Assembly (NCBI RefSeq): GCF_000497045.1 | Contig: NW_015961952.1 | Location: 434,001 to 498,000, forward strand | Reading direction: 5' to 3' | Length of the DNA: 64,000 nt | From: Kalmanozyma brasiliensis GHG001 | Lineage: Eukaryota > Basidiomycota > Ustilaginomycetes > Ustilaginales | Shown here: positions 20,401-29,862 of the stretch, one piece after another | Numbering within the stretch: position 1 is the first letter of the stretch | Layout: every line of letters begins with the position of its first letter | Translations under genes and position numbers: made by a program | Notes under the pieces: generated by a model | The model's input: only the letters and a program-made list of their open reading frames with translations | Told to the model about the DNA's origin: nothing | Databases searched by the model: none

Positions 20401-23026
20401 CGAGCATATCGCCGGACGAGGCAAGAAGAAGGCCAGTGCATTGGCTAGCGTTGCCGAGGGTCAGGTCGCTGGTCCAGATGCAGACGCTCCTTCGAGCTCG
20501 GCAGCACCACCGCCACCACCACCGCCTCCCCCTCCCCCGCCTCCTCCTCCGCCGCCGCCGCCCTCGATGATCATGCCGCCGCCCCCGACGATGGCAGCGG
20601 GTCCAAAGGCTCTGCTCGACTCGGCAGCCATGCCTCCACCACCGCCACCGCCACCACCCCCGCCCGCATTCGGCCTGCTGCCCACCATCACCCACAGCGT
20701 CAACTCCGAGATGCGTTCCGCGTTTTCGACCCCCGACTCGTCTCGCCCTGGATCCATGCTGGTCTCGAGCACAGGCACAGGCGTTCCGACTGCGCCACCA
20801 CCGCCTGGCTCGATCACCGACTCGCCTTTGCAGGACAGCAGCCAGTTCCGCAACTCGATGATGAATGTCCGTGCCTCTTACCTTCCGACGCACCTCGGTC
20901 CTGCCGGCCCCATCGCCGCGCCTCCTGCGCCCGGCGCCGCCGGTCTTTTCGCGAACCACGCCCTCAGCCGCAAAGACGTGCTTGCCATGGCTCGCTCCAA
21001 GATGAAGCAGCTGCAGTGGGACAAGCTCTCCCCCCAGCACGCAGCAGAAACCATCTTTGGCCAGCACGAGCTCACGGCGGACGAAGAGCAGGTGGTCAAG
21101 ATGCTCCAATCCGAAGGGCTGTTCGACGAGATGGAGGAGGACTTCAAAGCCAAGCAACCCGTCAAGAAGTCGGCTTCCACCGCGAAGAAGGACAAGCTGG
21201 AACTGAAGACGCATCTGAGCCTGCAAACCCGACAAGGAATCGAGATGGTTCTCAAGCGGGTCAAGTCGAGTCTCACCGAATCGAAACAGGCGAGTCCGGA
21301 AGAGGTGGCGCATCACATCATCAACTGCAACGAGGCGGTGCTGGACCAGAGTTTCTTGACGGAGCTGCTGCGGCACTATCCGGAGAGCGAGACCAAGGGG
21401 CAGCTGGGCGAGTATCGAAATGCGTCGGACGAGGAGCTGCGGTTGTTGCACCCGGCAGATCGGTTGGTGGTGCTGCTGATGACGGTGCCGCATCTCAAGG
21501 AGAAGGTCAAGGGTCTGTTGTATATGACCAAGTACCGGGAGACGTTTGATCTCATCAAGGCGGGAACGGTCAAGGTTCGGGATGCATCCGAGGGGTTGAT
21601 GAAGGCCAAATCCTTCGCTCGACTGTTGAGCCTCATCCTGATGATGGGCAACTACCTCAACTCGACCGGTGTTCAAGGTGGAGCATTCGGTTTCAAGATC
21701 ACGTCGATCAACAAGCTCGTCGACACCAAAGCCTCCGACGGTACGACGCTGCTCCACTTCATTGAGCGCACCATCTCCAAGTGCTTCCCCGAAGTCGAGA
21801 GCTTCATGGACGAGCTGGAGCTTCCTGCCGAGGCATGTCGGGTTCAACTCTGGGATCTCCGTCGCGATCTGGCCGAGCTCAAATCGGGCTCGTTCCAGCA
21901 TCGCAAGGACCTCGATCGTCTACTCGACGAGAACGAGGACAACCTCACCGATCCGTACGTCAAGATCATGCTTCCATTCCTCAACGACGCCGCATCGGAT
22001 CTTCAGCGGCTCAACGACCAAGTGCAGTTTGCCGAACGGACGTACAACGAGGCGCTCAAGTTCTTTGGCGAAGGTCCTGATCCGAAGAAGCGCGGTCTGG
22101 GTCAGTTGGCCAACCAGACGATGCGCACGGAGGACTTTTTCGGTATCTTCAAAGAGTTTTTGGCGGCGTACAAGAAGTGTAAAGTGGACAACGTCAAAAT
22201 TGGCGAGCAGCGGGTACTGGAGGCGAAACGGCGGGCGGCAGCGGAGGAGCGGGAGAAGGAGCGACAGGAGGCGATCGCCAGAAAGGAGGCGGGAGTGGAC
22301 GATTCCGCGGTGCTGGAGACGCTACTCGGCAGTCTAAGGAGTGGAGGTGGGGGACCGAACAAGCAACGACGCAAAGCGCGGGAGAGACGACAGACGAATG
22401 CGGCGGCTACCGGGGCTGGTGTTGCGGGTTTGGGGAGTGCAGGTGGGTCGGAGGACTCGGGTACCGGTGCGACGGGTGCGCAGGGAAGCCCGTCCGATGT
22501 GGCCGCCGCGATGCTCGCCAAGCTGCAGGGCGGAGAGGATGCGGTAGGGGGAGGCGAACCGAGTGCGAGTGCGTTTAGGACGACGAGGAGACGGGATCGT
22601 AGGTCGGGTCGGGATGCGCCCGCGTTGCCACAGGCGGTCAATGCGACGCATGTGGCAATGGCAGAGGACGACGAGCCGGCAGTGACGAGCGACTCGAGCC
22701 CTGCACTGTCGCAGCAGACGCACGCGCCGGCGGTGGTGACGGAGACGCAAGCAGAGTCGACGACGGCGGCGGTCATCCCGGCCTCGACATCACGCAATAT
22801 CGTCACGCCGCTGGCTGAGACACGGCATGACGAGGAAGAACACGAGGAAGGAGAGGAGGAGGAGGAAGAGGAGGCGGCATTCGAAGACGCCCTCCCAGCG
22901 CCACCTGTCCGGCCCGCACCACGCAAGAGCGATGCAGCAGCGCCCAGCTCGGACCTGGAGTGGTTCGACCCGGATCTGTCGGGCTTCAGTGCTGCCGGGC
23001 AGAGTATTTCTTCCAGTGGCGCATAG
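17480..23026 (+). CDS. Diaphanous-related formin (GBD-FH3-FH1-FH2-DAD)
   Basis: A 1,848-aa intronless protein with a strong start context. Formins nucleate and elongate unbranched actin filaments downstream of Rho, Rac or Cdc42. Domain order by eye: Ser-rich N-terminus; Drf_GBD from about 254 (DAEVERLFAELMDKRDF); FH3 to about 705; coiled coil at about 705-800; acidic linker; FH1 at about 1009-1070, with two long polyproline blocks for profilin-actin; FH2 at about 1169-1577 (MKQLQWDKL; LILMMGNYLNSTGVQGGAFG). A DAD-like autoinhibitory element lies at about 1606-1640 (VLETLLGSLRSGGGG followed by a basic cluster). The last ~200 residues are disordered with an E-rich run. Smuts have more than one such formin (Drf1- and SepA/Srf1-type in U. 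maydis), and I cannot tell which this is. Confidence 0.93.
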   Translation: MDSIFGRKKRSRQFNSDAADKAIPYERTASGRNPLSGDNAHPSSSYSSPTSSKLSIGNPQANPSLGSGVHRSSAYSDVYYDTPRSRLGSYASSSIGTEGFDMFPSSASIISHANGSTVSTSSHRRNMSSVSSARHGLGTHDSMQSGSSAYALNGTRSSRYNSSIGTGAGDTSSIRHNGSQLPNDVISRMSVASTATGGGYSQYLEDSRTGGPSASTSGSTLARDSYLPQQQQQQQQSHPSSQSGGKAPDFVLQRPPDAEVERLFAELMDKRDFLNVPGGNLSDELKETARRNMLSFSADKKWTLVYNDKLTEWHAEKERDRNRRQHSVQAGPAGTGSSLVITRNSPKWFIKKFMDGTVTTKHIESLAVTLRTCAIGWIQSFVGAKGTPVLASFLSGLHAKGIKSDNDLALEYEVLKAFRSLFNSKPGANDALTQPKCISGIAHSMISLQLTTRKQAADILLFLCHWDKPTGHRLVLKAFDDLKTSQGDHGRFDAWFRVLEQTIDGRGKMGSMVGASDEVKKLSVVGPYESSLNEYAINNMFLINAILNSDIVPEFEVRVHLRNQMEASGLQRILIKMHAFKNMDLDAQIGVFEKGAEADHEDVVETFNRDVLTDLSDPVDVFRAIVDKVEGSRAYDFFLSALQHLLLIRRDGDDLVHYYQLIDSMVTSVVMDRKGAVEGNDISSLLGVSVNNVLSRFADQDHINSMQSELQKAKARAAALEQERLDLEAKLKAGSGGLIGTLQEQIEKLEDDLSLARGNAGAARDEMDEMEKAYIDRVVALEIQIRELYDMLREAQMDVSDVAAPGKGSLDRKQLVDTLEKQLERNKTIRKLEANARKNKGAAPPVPALPGVPTEDDRKRISASVRRQSTLSRAAAENGAEEEGVEDDNDVVEEDEGPDEESLDPETAKWKIQATLAAGMAQNTDLASRMVDARESRRRKPPPEDGKRTSHPAVRTLLDEIRRERGDEDPDSDDEHIAGRGKKKASALASVAEGQVAGPDADAPSSSAAPPPPPPPPPPPPPPPPPPPSMIMPPPPTMAAGPKALLDSAAMPPPPPPPPPPPAFGLLPTITHSVNSEMRSAFSTPDSSRPGSMLVSSTGTGVPTAPPPPGSITDSPLQDSSQFRNSMMNVRASYLPTHLGPAGPIAAPPAPGAAGLFANHALSRKDVLAMARSKMKQLQWDKLSPQHAAETIFGQHELTADEEQVVKMLQSEGLFDEMEEDFKAKQPVKKSASTAKKDKLELKTHLSLQTRQGIEMVLKRVKSSLTESKQASPEEVAHHIINCNEAVLDQSFLTELLRHYPESETKGQLGEYRNASDEELRLLHPADRLVVLLMTVPHLKEKVKGLLYMTKYRETFDLIKAGTVKVRDASEGLMKAKSFARLLSLILMMGNYLNSTGVQGGAFGFKITSINKLVDTKASDGTTLLHFIERTISKCFPEVESFMDELELPAEACRVQLWDLRRDLAELKSGSFQHRKDLDRLLDENEDNLTDPYVKIMLPFLNDAASDLQRLNDQVQFAERTYNEALKFFGEGPDPKKRGLGQLANQTMRTEDFFGIFKEFLAAYKKCKVDNVKIGEQRVLEAKRRAAAEEREKERQEAIARKEAGVDDSAVLETLLGSLRSGGGGPNKQRRKARERRQTNAAATGAGVAGLGSAGGSEDSGTGATGAQGSPSDVAAAMLAKLQGGEDAVGGGEPSASAFRTTRRRDRRSGRDAPALPQAVNATHVAMAEDDEPAVTSDSSPALSQQTHAPAVVTETQAESTTAAVIPASTSRNIVTPLAETRHDEEEHEEGEEEEEEEAAFEDALPAPPVRPAPRKSDAAAPSSDLEWFDPDLSGFSAAGQSISSSGA

Positions 23027-23315
23027 CGGAATGCTCAACTGTACAACTCTCACTCCTTTCAAGTGTGCATCGTGTGTGCTAAGAGGCAGGCTTTGATTGC
23101 AACTGAGGTGAGGGAGCGAGGGTGAGGAGGAGGGGTTAGGGTGGACGAGTGGAGGTCAAAGGGCTTTTTCGGAGCAGCGTATCCGAGATCCGACCGACTT
23201 TTTTTCCCGTCATGACGAGCAGGGGTCCAACTTCTTCTTGTCTTCATCCCATCACCTTATCGCCATTGGCATCATCGACGTTGTCAGCGCTGCGTTGTTC
23301 AGCTTTTCACGACAG

Positions 23316-25316
23316 ATGCGTGGTTCAGCGCCTTCTTTGGCCCGCTCGATCGGCGTCGGTCGCACCGGAGCGAAGCAGACACCGTTCTCGTCGAGTGCTT
23401 TCGGGGTCGCTGCTTCGGTCAAGGGCAAGGAGCGGGCGCATTCCACGGCTTCATATCAGCATTCCACTTCAGACGCAAATGCTTCTCGATCTAGCGAGAG
23501 ACGCCGTTCCGACTGGTTGACACTCGCCCAGCGCCACCGGCCCACATCAACAATCCCAACATGGACCGCACACACGCGATCTCGTCCAACGACCTACTTC
23601 GCGCACACACTGCACACCAGCGCACGCTCACACAACGTCACTCGCGGCCCCTCTCGACCACCCACATCGCCCCCGAACCCACCACCCCCCTCTCTCCCTC
23701 CCACCCCACCCTCTCCCCTCCCCGGCGGCCTCGGAACCACCCAACTTTCACCCGACATCCTCCTCCGATGCACCATCTTCGACGCCACCGGCTCGGCCAC
23801 ATCCACCTCTGGCATATTCAAAAAATCCCACCTCTGCTCCGAGCACGGTCTCGAACCGCGCGATCTGCGCAAGATCGATAGCCGCGTACCCAATCTCGTG
23901 CCCACCATCCTCGCCCGTCGCGGGGGGATCCTGGTCAACATCCTGCATATCCGCGCAATGGTCAAACGGGATAAAGTGTTGCTCTTCGACAGTTATGGCA
24001 GTACGGATAGTCAACTTCATTCGGCGTTTGTGTACAATCTGCAGCATAATCTTTCCCACGGCGGGGGACTGGCGTACGAGTTTAGGGCACTGGAAAGCAT
24101 ACTGGTCAGCGTACTCGATGCGCTACGGATAGAGCTGGGCGTGGTTAGGGGGTGGACGAGTAGAGTGCTCGAGGAGCTGGATGACGATGTGGATCGGGAG
24201 AAGCTCCGGGAGTTGTTGGGGGTGAGTAGGAAACTCAATGCGTTTTTGTCCAGGGGTAAAGCGGTCAAGGGAGCGGTGACGGAGGTGTTGGAGAATGAGG
24301 AGGATATGATGTTGATGTATCTCTCCAGTCCTGCGCACGGTGGGTCGGGGCAGGTGGCTGGGGGTGACTCGCAACACCTCGTTACCCCAAGCCCGACCAA
24401 CGCAAACCCGACTTCGGAACATGCTTCGAGTGGCACACCCCCACCCTCGCCGCACGGCTCGGCCTCGGGCGGCGACGAACTCGAACTGCTGCTCGAATCA
24501 TTCGATAAACAGGTGGAAGAAGTCATCGCCGAAACGTCGCAATTGCACAGCGACATGACCAACACCCAGGAAGTCGTCGAGCTCATCCTCGATAACAACC
24601 GGAACAAGCTTCTTGCGTTGGACCTCAAAACGAGTATCGCAACGATGGGGATTAGCGCGGGGACGCTGTGGGCGGGACTGTTCGGGATGAACCTGCGGAG
24701 CAATCTGGAGGAGACCGAGTGGGCGTTTGTCGGCGTGAGCGGGGTGGCGATGGTAGCGGTGCTAGTTGTGGCAGGGGTGGGGCTGAGGCGGTTGGAGAGA
24801 CTGCGAAGGGTGGGGTTGGGGATGAAAGGGAGGAGAAGGGAGAGGAGGGGGTGGATGGAGAGGTTGAGGGGGAGGGGGGAGAGGGAGAGGGGTGAGGTGG
24901 GATCAGGGGCGTATGGCGGGTATGGTGCGATTGCGTCAGGCTATGGCGTAGGGAGTGGCGGCTATGGTCCAGGATATGGTGGTGGAGGGAATCATCCAGG
25001 TTCGGCGTATCAGCAGGGATGGACGGGTGCACCCCCCTCACCGGGCGCACAGGGAGGAGGGGCACCGGGAGCAGCCGAGCACCACCCAGCATGGTGGGCA
25101 CACTCGGGCTACCAACCCTCCCACGCAGGCGAATTTGCCGCTCACCCTGGCAACCCCGCCCCACCACCGCCGACACAACACCCGCACACCCAACGACGGA
25201 GCGACCCGGAAGAAGCTCAGGAGGCAGCACTGGGCATGGGCCTCGGGAGCAAGTGGGATGCTAGCACCGGCACCAGTGGGCTGGCGAGGAGGCGCAAGGG
25301 CAAAACATCGAGTTGA
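23316..25316 (+). CDS. Mitochondrial inner-membrane magnesium channel, MRS2/LPE10 (CorA) family
   Basis: A 666-aa protein from ATG 23316 (MRGSAPSLARSIGVGR). The open frame starts earlier only at a TTG. The Arg/Ser-rich, acid-poor N-terminus fits a mitochondrial presequence. The CorA/Mrs2 core follows: KSHLCSEHGLEPRDLRKID, then a long helical region ending EVVELILDNNRNKLLALDLK. TM1 ends in the signature Gly-Met-Asn at residues 457-459 (LFGMNL), followed by the acidic loop EETEWAF and TM2. The family forms pentameric Mg2+ channels. Two oddities: a Pro-rich insert after the presequence and a ~140-residue Gly/Tyr/Pro/His-rich tail after TM2, longer than usual. MRS2 and LPE10 paralogs cannot be separated by eye. 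Confidence 0.9.
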   Translation: MRGSAPSLARSIGVGRTGAKQTPFSSSAFGVAASVKGKERAHSTASYQHSTSDANASRSSERRRSDWLTLAQRHRPTSTIPTWTAHTRSRPTTYFAHTLHTSARSHNVTRGPSRPPTSPPNPPPPSLPPTPPSPLPGGLGTTQLSPDILLRCTIFDATGSATSTSGIFKKSHLCSEHGLEPRDLRKIDSRVPNLVPTILARRGGILVNILHIRAMVKRDKVLLFDSYGSTDSQLHSAFVYNLQHNLSHGGGLAYEFRALESILVSVLDALRIELGVVRGWTSRVLEELDDDVDREKLRELLGVSRKLNAFLSRGKAVKGAVTEVLENEEDMMLMYLSSPAHGGSGQVAGGDSQHLVTPSPTNANPTSEHASSGTPPPSPHGSASGGDELELLLESFDKQVEEVIAETSQLHSDMTNTQEVVELILDNNRNKLLALDLKTSIATMGISAGTLWAGLFGMNLRSNLEETEWAFVGVSGVAMVAVLVVAGVGLRRLERLRRVGLGMKGRRRERRGWMERLRGRGERERGEVGSGAYGGYGAIASGYGVGSGGYGPGYGGGGNHPGSAYQQGWTGAPPSPGAQGGGAPGAAEHHPAWWAHSGYQPSHAGEFAAHPGNPAPPPPTQHPHTQRRSDPEEAQEAALGMGLGSKWDASTGTSGLARRRKGKTSS

Positions 25317-25776
25317 AAAGATCGGAACTGGGCGAGGGGCACGAAGGAAGAGGGAGACCACACACACGCATCTGTACTTTTAGATTTGATGGGCATCAAT
25401 ACACCTCTCATAGATTTCGTGTTGGTGTGCATGAGGGTCGAGTGACGTGCATGAGAGCTACTCGACGAAGACGGTTCTTGATTGAGTGAATAGACCTTGG
25501 TGGAGGCGAATGAGTCTTGATGGAGACCGGCGTGACATTGGTTTCGATCGCAGGCAGGAGTGAGCTGACGAAAGGGGACGAGGGAGCGATCACTTCTTGG
25601 CGAGTAGCTGCGGCTTCGGAGCTCCCACAGGCCAAACCGCTAGTTGCTCTTCTCTGATCTCGTGCGGGCCCCGATGATCCTGCAGTTCAATACTTGTCAG
25701 CTGGAGTCGTCTTATTTATGACAAGGTAGCATGTGTGGATGCGGACTCACACATCGGAGAGAGATGCTGGCTCGCT
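25317..25776. other. Convergent 3' intergenic region
   Basis: About 460 bases between two converging genes. Nothing beyond presumed 3' UTRs and terminator signals is recognised. Confidence 0.5.
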
Positions 25777-26303
25777 CTAAGCGGTCACAGATTGGTCCGG
25801 TACCGTTTCAGGACTGTCTTTCGCCGACACTTCGCTGCCGCTACTTGCCTGCTGTGGAGAGAGACGAGTTGTGAGCAATCGGAGTATCTTTCGAGACGTC
25901 TCGATTCGGGTGAATTTGAACTTACCCTGAGACCCTCGTCCAAGACTCTTAAAACGAAGTTCCGGCCCGTCTCGTTCTTGCCGTCTTCGTTATCATAGCC
26001 GAGTGCATGTCTCAGATGAACCTTGATGTGATGATCGCAGACCTCGCCGAGGTCGAGATCGACCAGGATAAATTCGGACAGTCGGCGAGCAAGCTCAGAG
26101 TCATGAGGTATGTTGCTCTTGTACAGGGCAATGAGGGTGTCGAGAGCTGCGAGGACAGAGTCGTAACGGGTGAGTTCTTGGTCGCTCACTGCATCTTCGT
26201 TGGTCGGACCAGCTGGGCGCTTTGCCCGGGGTTCAAGAAGCCATGAGAGATCGTCGTTGCTATCAACAGGGGCCGGGCGCTTGCCAGATTGATTAGTCGC
26301 CAT
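25777..26303 (-). CDS. Small conserved-looking protein of unknown function, two exons
   Basis: My model is complement(join(25777..25851, 25926..26303)), 150 aa, starting MATNQSGKRPAP at ATG 26303. The 74-nt intron has a GTAAGT donor and a CTCTCCACAG acceptor, is in phase 0, and the second exon ends at TAG after 24 residues (QASSGSEVSAKD...). The N-terminus is a disordered, basic segment with possible nuclear signals (SGKRPAP and EPRAKRPAG). It is followed by a helical segment (LTRYDSVLAALDTLIALYK, then SELARRLSEFILVDLDLGE) that looks folded and amphipathic. I do not recognise the family. The upstream frame before ATG 26303 has no plausible coding character. Confidence 0.6.
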
Positions 26304-26884
26304 CGTTCTTGATCGTCGAAGGGGTGCAAGATGGCGGAGGTGGTGGAAGGGAAGAGAGGAACGCATGAAGCAGACCCACTTTAGGAATGGCTGAGCCGTC
26401 CTCTGTCCAGTCACACTGGGCAAGACGTCCTTCTCTAGAGTCACACTTGGGGTCTGCATCGGCGCATCCGCAGCGTCGAAGCGCGGATCATCCGGTGGCA
26501 GGATAAGCTCAGGCTCGAGATGAGATTGAGGCGTCGACTGGATTTCCCACGCTCGTCTCGTCACTTTGTCGCTCTTTCTGCTCTGCATCACAGTATGATG
26601 GACAAAAGAGAAGGTCGGACTGTCGTCAAGCTGTCTGCTCCTCTGCAAAGCCGACTGAGCGATTCCAAGAACGTTCCGCACGTTCAGGCGGTGAACGACC
26701 TTCTCAAGTGCAAATCCGCGCCGCGTGTCGACGCCAACATGGCTCACCGCATCACTCTCAATCTGCTGGACAGCGACTCATCTCGCTCGACCACGCCCTA
26801 ACTCAGCGCACGCCTCGACCTCGACCCAACCTCTCACGCAGTTCTCCCGATCTCACACAGTGCATCGACGCGCATTCTCGATTC
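26304..26884. other. Intergenic region upstream of the 150-aa gene
   Basis: About 580 bases separating the 3' end of the EI24-UreD gene from the start of the 150-aa gene, both on the minus strand. A 93-codon ATG ORF on the + strand (26520-26801) starts with a basic, presequence-like stretch, but has no support beyond being open. Confidence 0.4.
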
Positions 26885-29289
26885 TCACGAAGCCAGCGCT
26901 TGCCTATACAAATCCCTCCCCACCACCCTTTCCAACGGCGTCAGCCGGTCGAACAACCACCTCCTCACCGTCTGTGCATCCTTCGCCGCTATCCTCACTA
27001 CCACCGTCCCGCACTTTTTTCCGGCCGGTTGGTCCTGAACCCGACTCAAACTCCACAGCACCTCTTCCCTTAGCGCGGTCGTGGGTCGTTGTTGGATCGA
27101 CTCAAACTCCTCTTCCAGCTTCTCAATAATGTCCTCCGCATCCGGCCCGTACAGTATCAACGTAGCATAACACCCATACGGATGATTGCGTCGGGCGAGC
27201 TCGGTGAAGCTCATTCCTGTCAGCGGATCCACATATTTCTCACCGGGTTGTTGGGAGAGGAGAATTACGTCGCGCGCAACGACGGTCGAGGCAACCCGGA
27301 GTTCGTTCCGCGATCGATAGTGGGAGAAGCTCCACAGTTCGGGAGTGCGTTGCGGGATGCGATAGTCGTGCATGGGCTTGCCCGTGCCGCTGGAAGGGTG
27401 CGCGTCCAGGTGGTTCAATCGCGGCGCGTCGGCGGTGGTGGTGGAGGGGACAGCAGTTCGACCGGGCGTGATCCAGTCCAGGATGACGCACGAGGATGTG
27501 GTGGAGGAGCGAAGGTCGAACCGCTGCACCTGGTCGTAGCGCGCACTGGCAAAGCAGGTGACTGGGTCGGGGAGGAGGACCAGCGTGGCGTGCTTGCGGA
27601 CGAGGAACCGGAAGTTTTGCCGGGTCATGCCGAGGCTTGAGACTGCTTTTGCGGGATTATCAGCGCTGGTGGCGGATGTGTTGTCGATCGGAGTGTCTGG
27701 CGCTTGCGCGTGTGTCGATGCGGTTGAGGTGAAGGTAGCCGTGCTGACCCCGCGCGTGGGCCGACTTGTCCTTGTCTTGAACACCTTGGTGCTGCCCTGT
27801 GTCAAGATCAGCAGACAGCACTGCGATCCCACGTCGACATCCAGGTCCACGCTATCGCCCGAAACCAGTCCTCCGCCGTACCCAACAACGTACAGCGCGT
27901 TGACTGCCTTGACCTCCGCCTCCGACGAGGTGCTTGCATTCACATTCGCGGCTTGACCGATGCGGTCGAGGGTAGCATTCCTGGAACTGACGCCCGGGCA
28001 AATGAGTTTGAGCGGAAAAGTAAACGACAAGTGTGTAAACACGCCTGCTCCTGAACCACGATCACCACGACGCAGAACGGCGAGACCCTCACCATTGAAA
28101 TTGCCCTCGCCCTCGGCTTCATCGTCGTAGACGTCCTGCTGGACGTTTTTGTAGATCTTTTTGAGCGTGGGTTTCGATTTGAATTCTTCCAGCCCGATGG
28201 CGTCCGTTTTCTCGATGCCGGAAGCGATGGCGGTGGAAGTGCCGGCTTTGGCGGCGCGGATGCGCTGCTGACGCTTCTCGAGGTCGTGAGCCCACATGGC
28301 GGCTCCGATGCGGTTCGAGATGGAAAAGACGAGGCCGATGAGTGGGATGCGTTCCATGAGCGCGGCAACGAAGCCAAAGGATCGGTAGGCTACCTGACGC
28401 TCGGTGATCCATAGCTCGATCTCGAAGGGCGACATTCGTTTCGCTTCGAAGAGAGGGACGTGGAGGAGTCGGCCGTACGTCAGCGAGCGCAAAGCGGCAC
28501 CAAGCGCCATGCCGAAGAAGGGGACAAAGTCGACCGGCAGCAGGAAGACTGATGGGCAGAAAGGAAGCATCAAGGCGCATGAGCATGTGTCAGAGCAAAG
28601 TGTAGAGGCTGCAAAAGCTGTCTGACCTCGACTTACCCTTCATGATGAAGAACCGAACCAAAGGTGAAGCCAGCTTCATGTACCAAGCCTGCTTCTTGGC
28701 GTTTTGGATGGCCTTCTTGGACGGGGGATTCGAGAACTCTTCGACGTATTGTGTCCACCAGTCTGCGGCCTTGCCCCTTGATTTGACGGTCTGCACGTAA
28801 GCTGTCTTTCTGCACTCGGCAAGTTTGCGCCTGAGCCAGAACTCCATGATGGTGTGTACCTGGCCGATGACAAACATGAATGTCGCGAACGCTATACAAA
28901 TCAATGCAGGGAGAGGCGAGGAGCGGAAAGATCAGCTTGCGTTCGACCATATGATCGTCTCGAAAGAAATGCGTCGTTGACTCACTCTGAAGCGAGGGTA
29001 CGGGGATCCTAAAGGGCAGGCTGTCATCGGTGACATCGGCGGTCTCGACCACCTTTCCGTAGAGAGCGCTGAGACCTGTGACCGAGGCGGACGCAGACAT
29101 AAAGTAGTAGACAAAGAGCCGCTGTAGCGGCCAGGTGAAGACCATCCACACGAGACCGACGATGATGGCCTGCTTGGCAGCTTTGGAGCACTTTGCCCAC
29201 ATTGGCTTCCACAGTGTGGGGTCGTGCGCCAAGCGGTAGGCGCCAACCACGCAATAAAGCGGTGGGAATGTGAGCGTCTCTTGAGGCAT
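26885..29289 (-). CDS. EI24/LDS-type membrane protein fused in frame to UreD urease accessory protein (three exons)
   Basis: My model is complement(join(26885..28548, 28637..28891, 28986..29289)), 740 aa, start MPQETLTFPPLY at 29289. Both introns (94 and 88 nt) have good donors (GTGAGT, GTAAGT) and acceptors (TATAG, CATCAG), and both are in phase 1. Residues ~5-275 resemble the EI24/LDS-Rrt8 family: four hydrophobic segments, FLLPVDFVPFFGMALGA, LMERIPLIGLVFSISNRIGAAMW and the terminal AHDLEK. From about 342 to the end it is UreD, the scaffold for nickel delivery to urease: FTFPLKLICP, GYGGGLVSGDSVDLDV, LTQGSTKVF, then VVVRIAAKDAQTVRRWLFD. No stop and no in-frame Met lies between about residue 270 and the UreD core, so UreD appears to be read only as part of this frame unless an exon was missed. 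Both domain calls are good; the fusion needs transcript evidence. Confidence 0.75.
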
Positions 29290-29862
29290 GGTGACCAAGT
29301 GTGCGCCTTCCCGGGCCAGGGACCGCGATGAGGAGAGGATACGATGAAGGGAGAGAGGCAAGCACTAAGACGGGAGGACTCGCAAACAGCAGAGTGGAGG
29401 AAACGTCTTAAAATAGGACTGCGTGTTGGAGGCGGGAGAAAAAGTGGTCTATGCGCGCCTCCCGAAGAAGCGACACACCGCTCGCCCTCGACAAGGCTGC
29501 CGGTGATGCCAAATTTGAAGGTTGTGTCACGCTGCCAAAGGCTCTCATAAGTCCTACGGCAACAGACTGACTGATGCTTCGGCTGTCTCTTCAAGACATC
29601 GGATATTTTGCCGATTCAATGACAAGCCTGAGTTTTCCGAACGAACGGATCTTTCCCGATCATCACAAACAAGGCCTCGACACGGCGAATGGAGTTATGC
29701 GACCGGACGAACGCTTCCACTTGAATACACTCGTGGACACAAGGTGATCACACACAAACACAAGCTATCACGACGTTGAATGGGTAAATGGCAATGATTG
29801 CATAACTATGTTACAAGGCGATTGGGTGATTTTGGAGGACGGATTGCATCAGAGCTACTAGC
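29290..29862. other. Intergenic region between the EI24-UreD gene and transaldolase
   Basis: About 570 bases holding the promoter of the EI24-UreD gene and the 3' UTR of transaldolase, both on minus. No gene or repeat is recognised. Confidence 0.45.

Noticed and set aside
23238..23315. Upstream extension of the MRS2 frame to 23238
   Set aside because: It begins at TTG; the first ATG (23316) gives a normal mitochondrial presequence. The same reasoning moved the starts of EXO84, the HAL-type kinase, the MetE-like enzyme, the MFS transporter and SHQ1.
26520..26801. 93-codon ATG ORF on the + strand with a basic, presequence-like start
   Set aside because: It overlaps the promoter of the minus-strand 150-aa gene, has no family features, and length alone is not evidence in this base composition.
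27940..28377. An alternative UreD start in a different frame at the ATG overlapping AATGGTGAG (about 28095)
   Set aside because: That ATG is out of frame with the UreD domain, and the 42-nt intron needed to correct it (GTGAGG to TTCAG) is too short to be credible.
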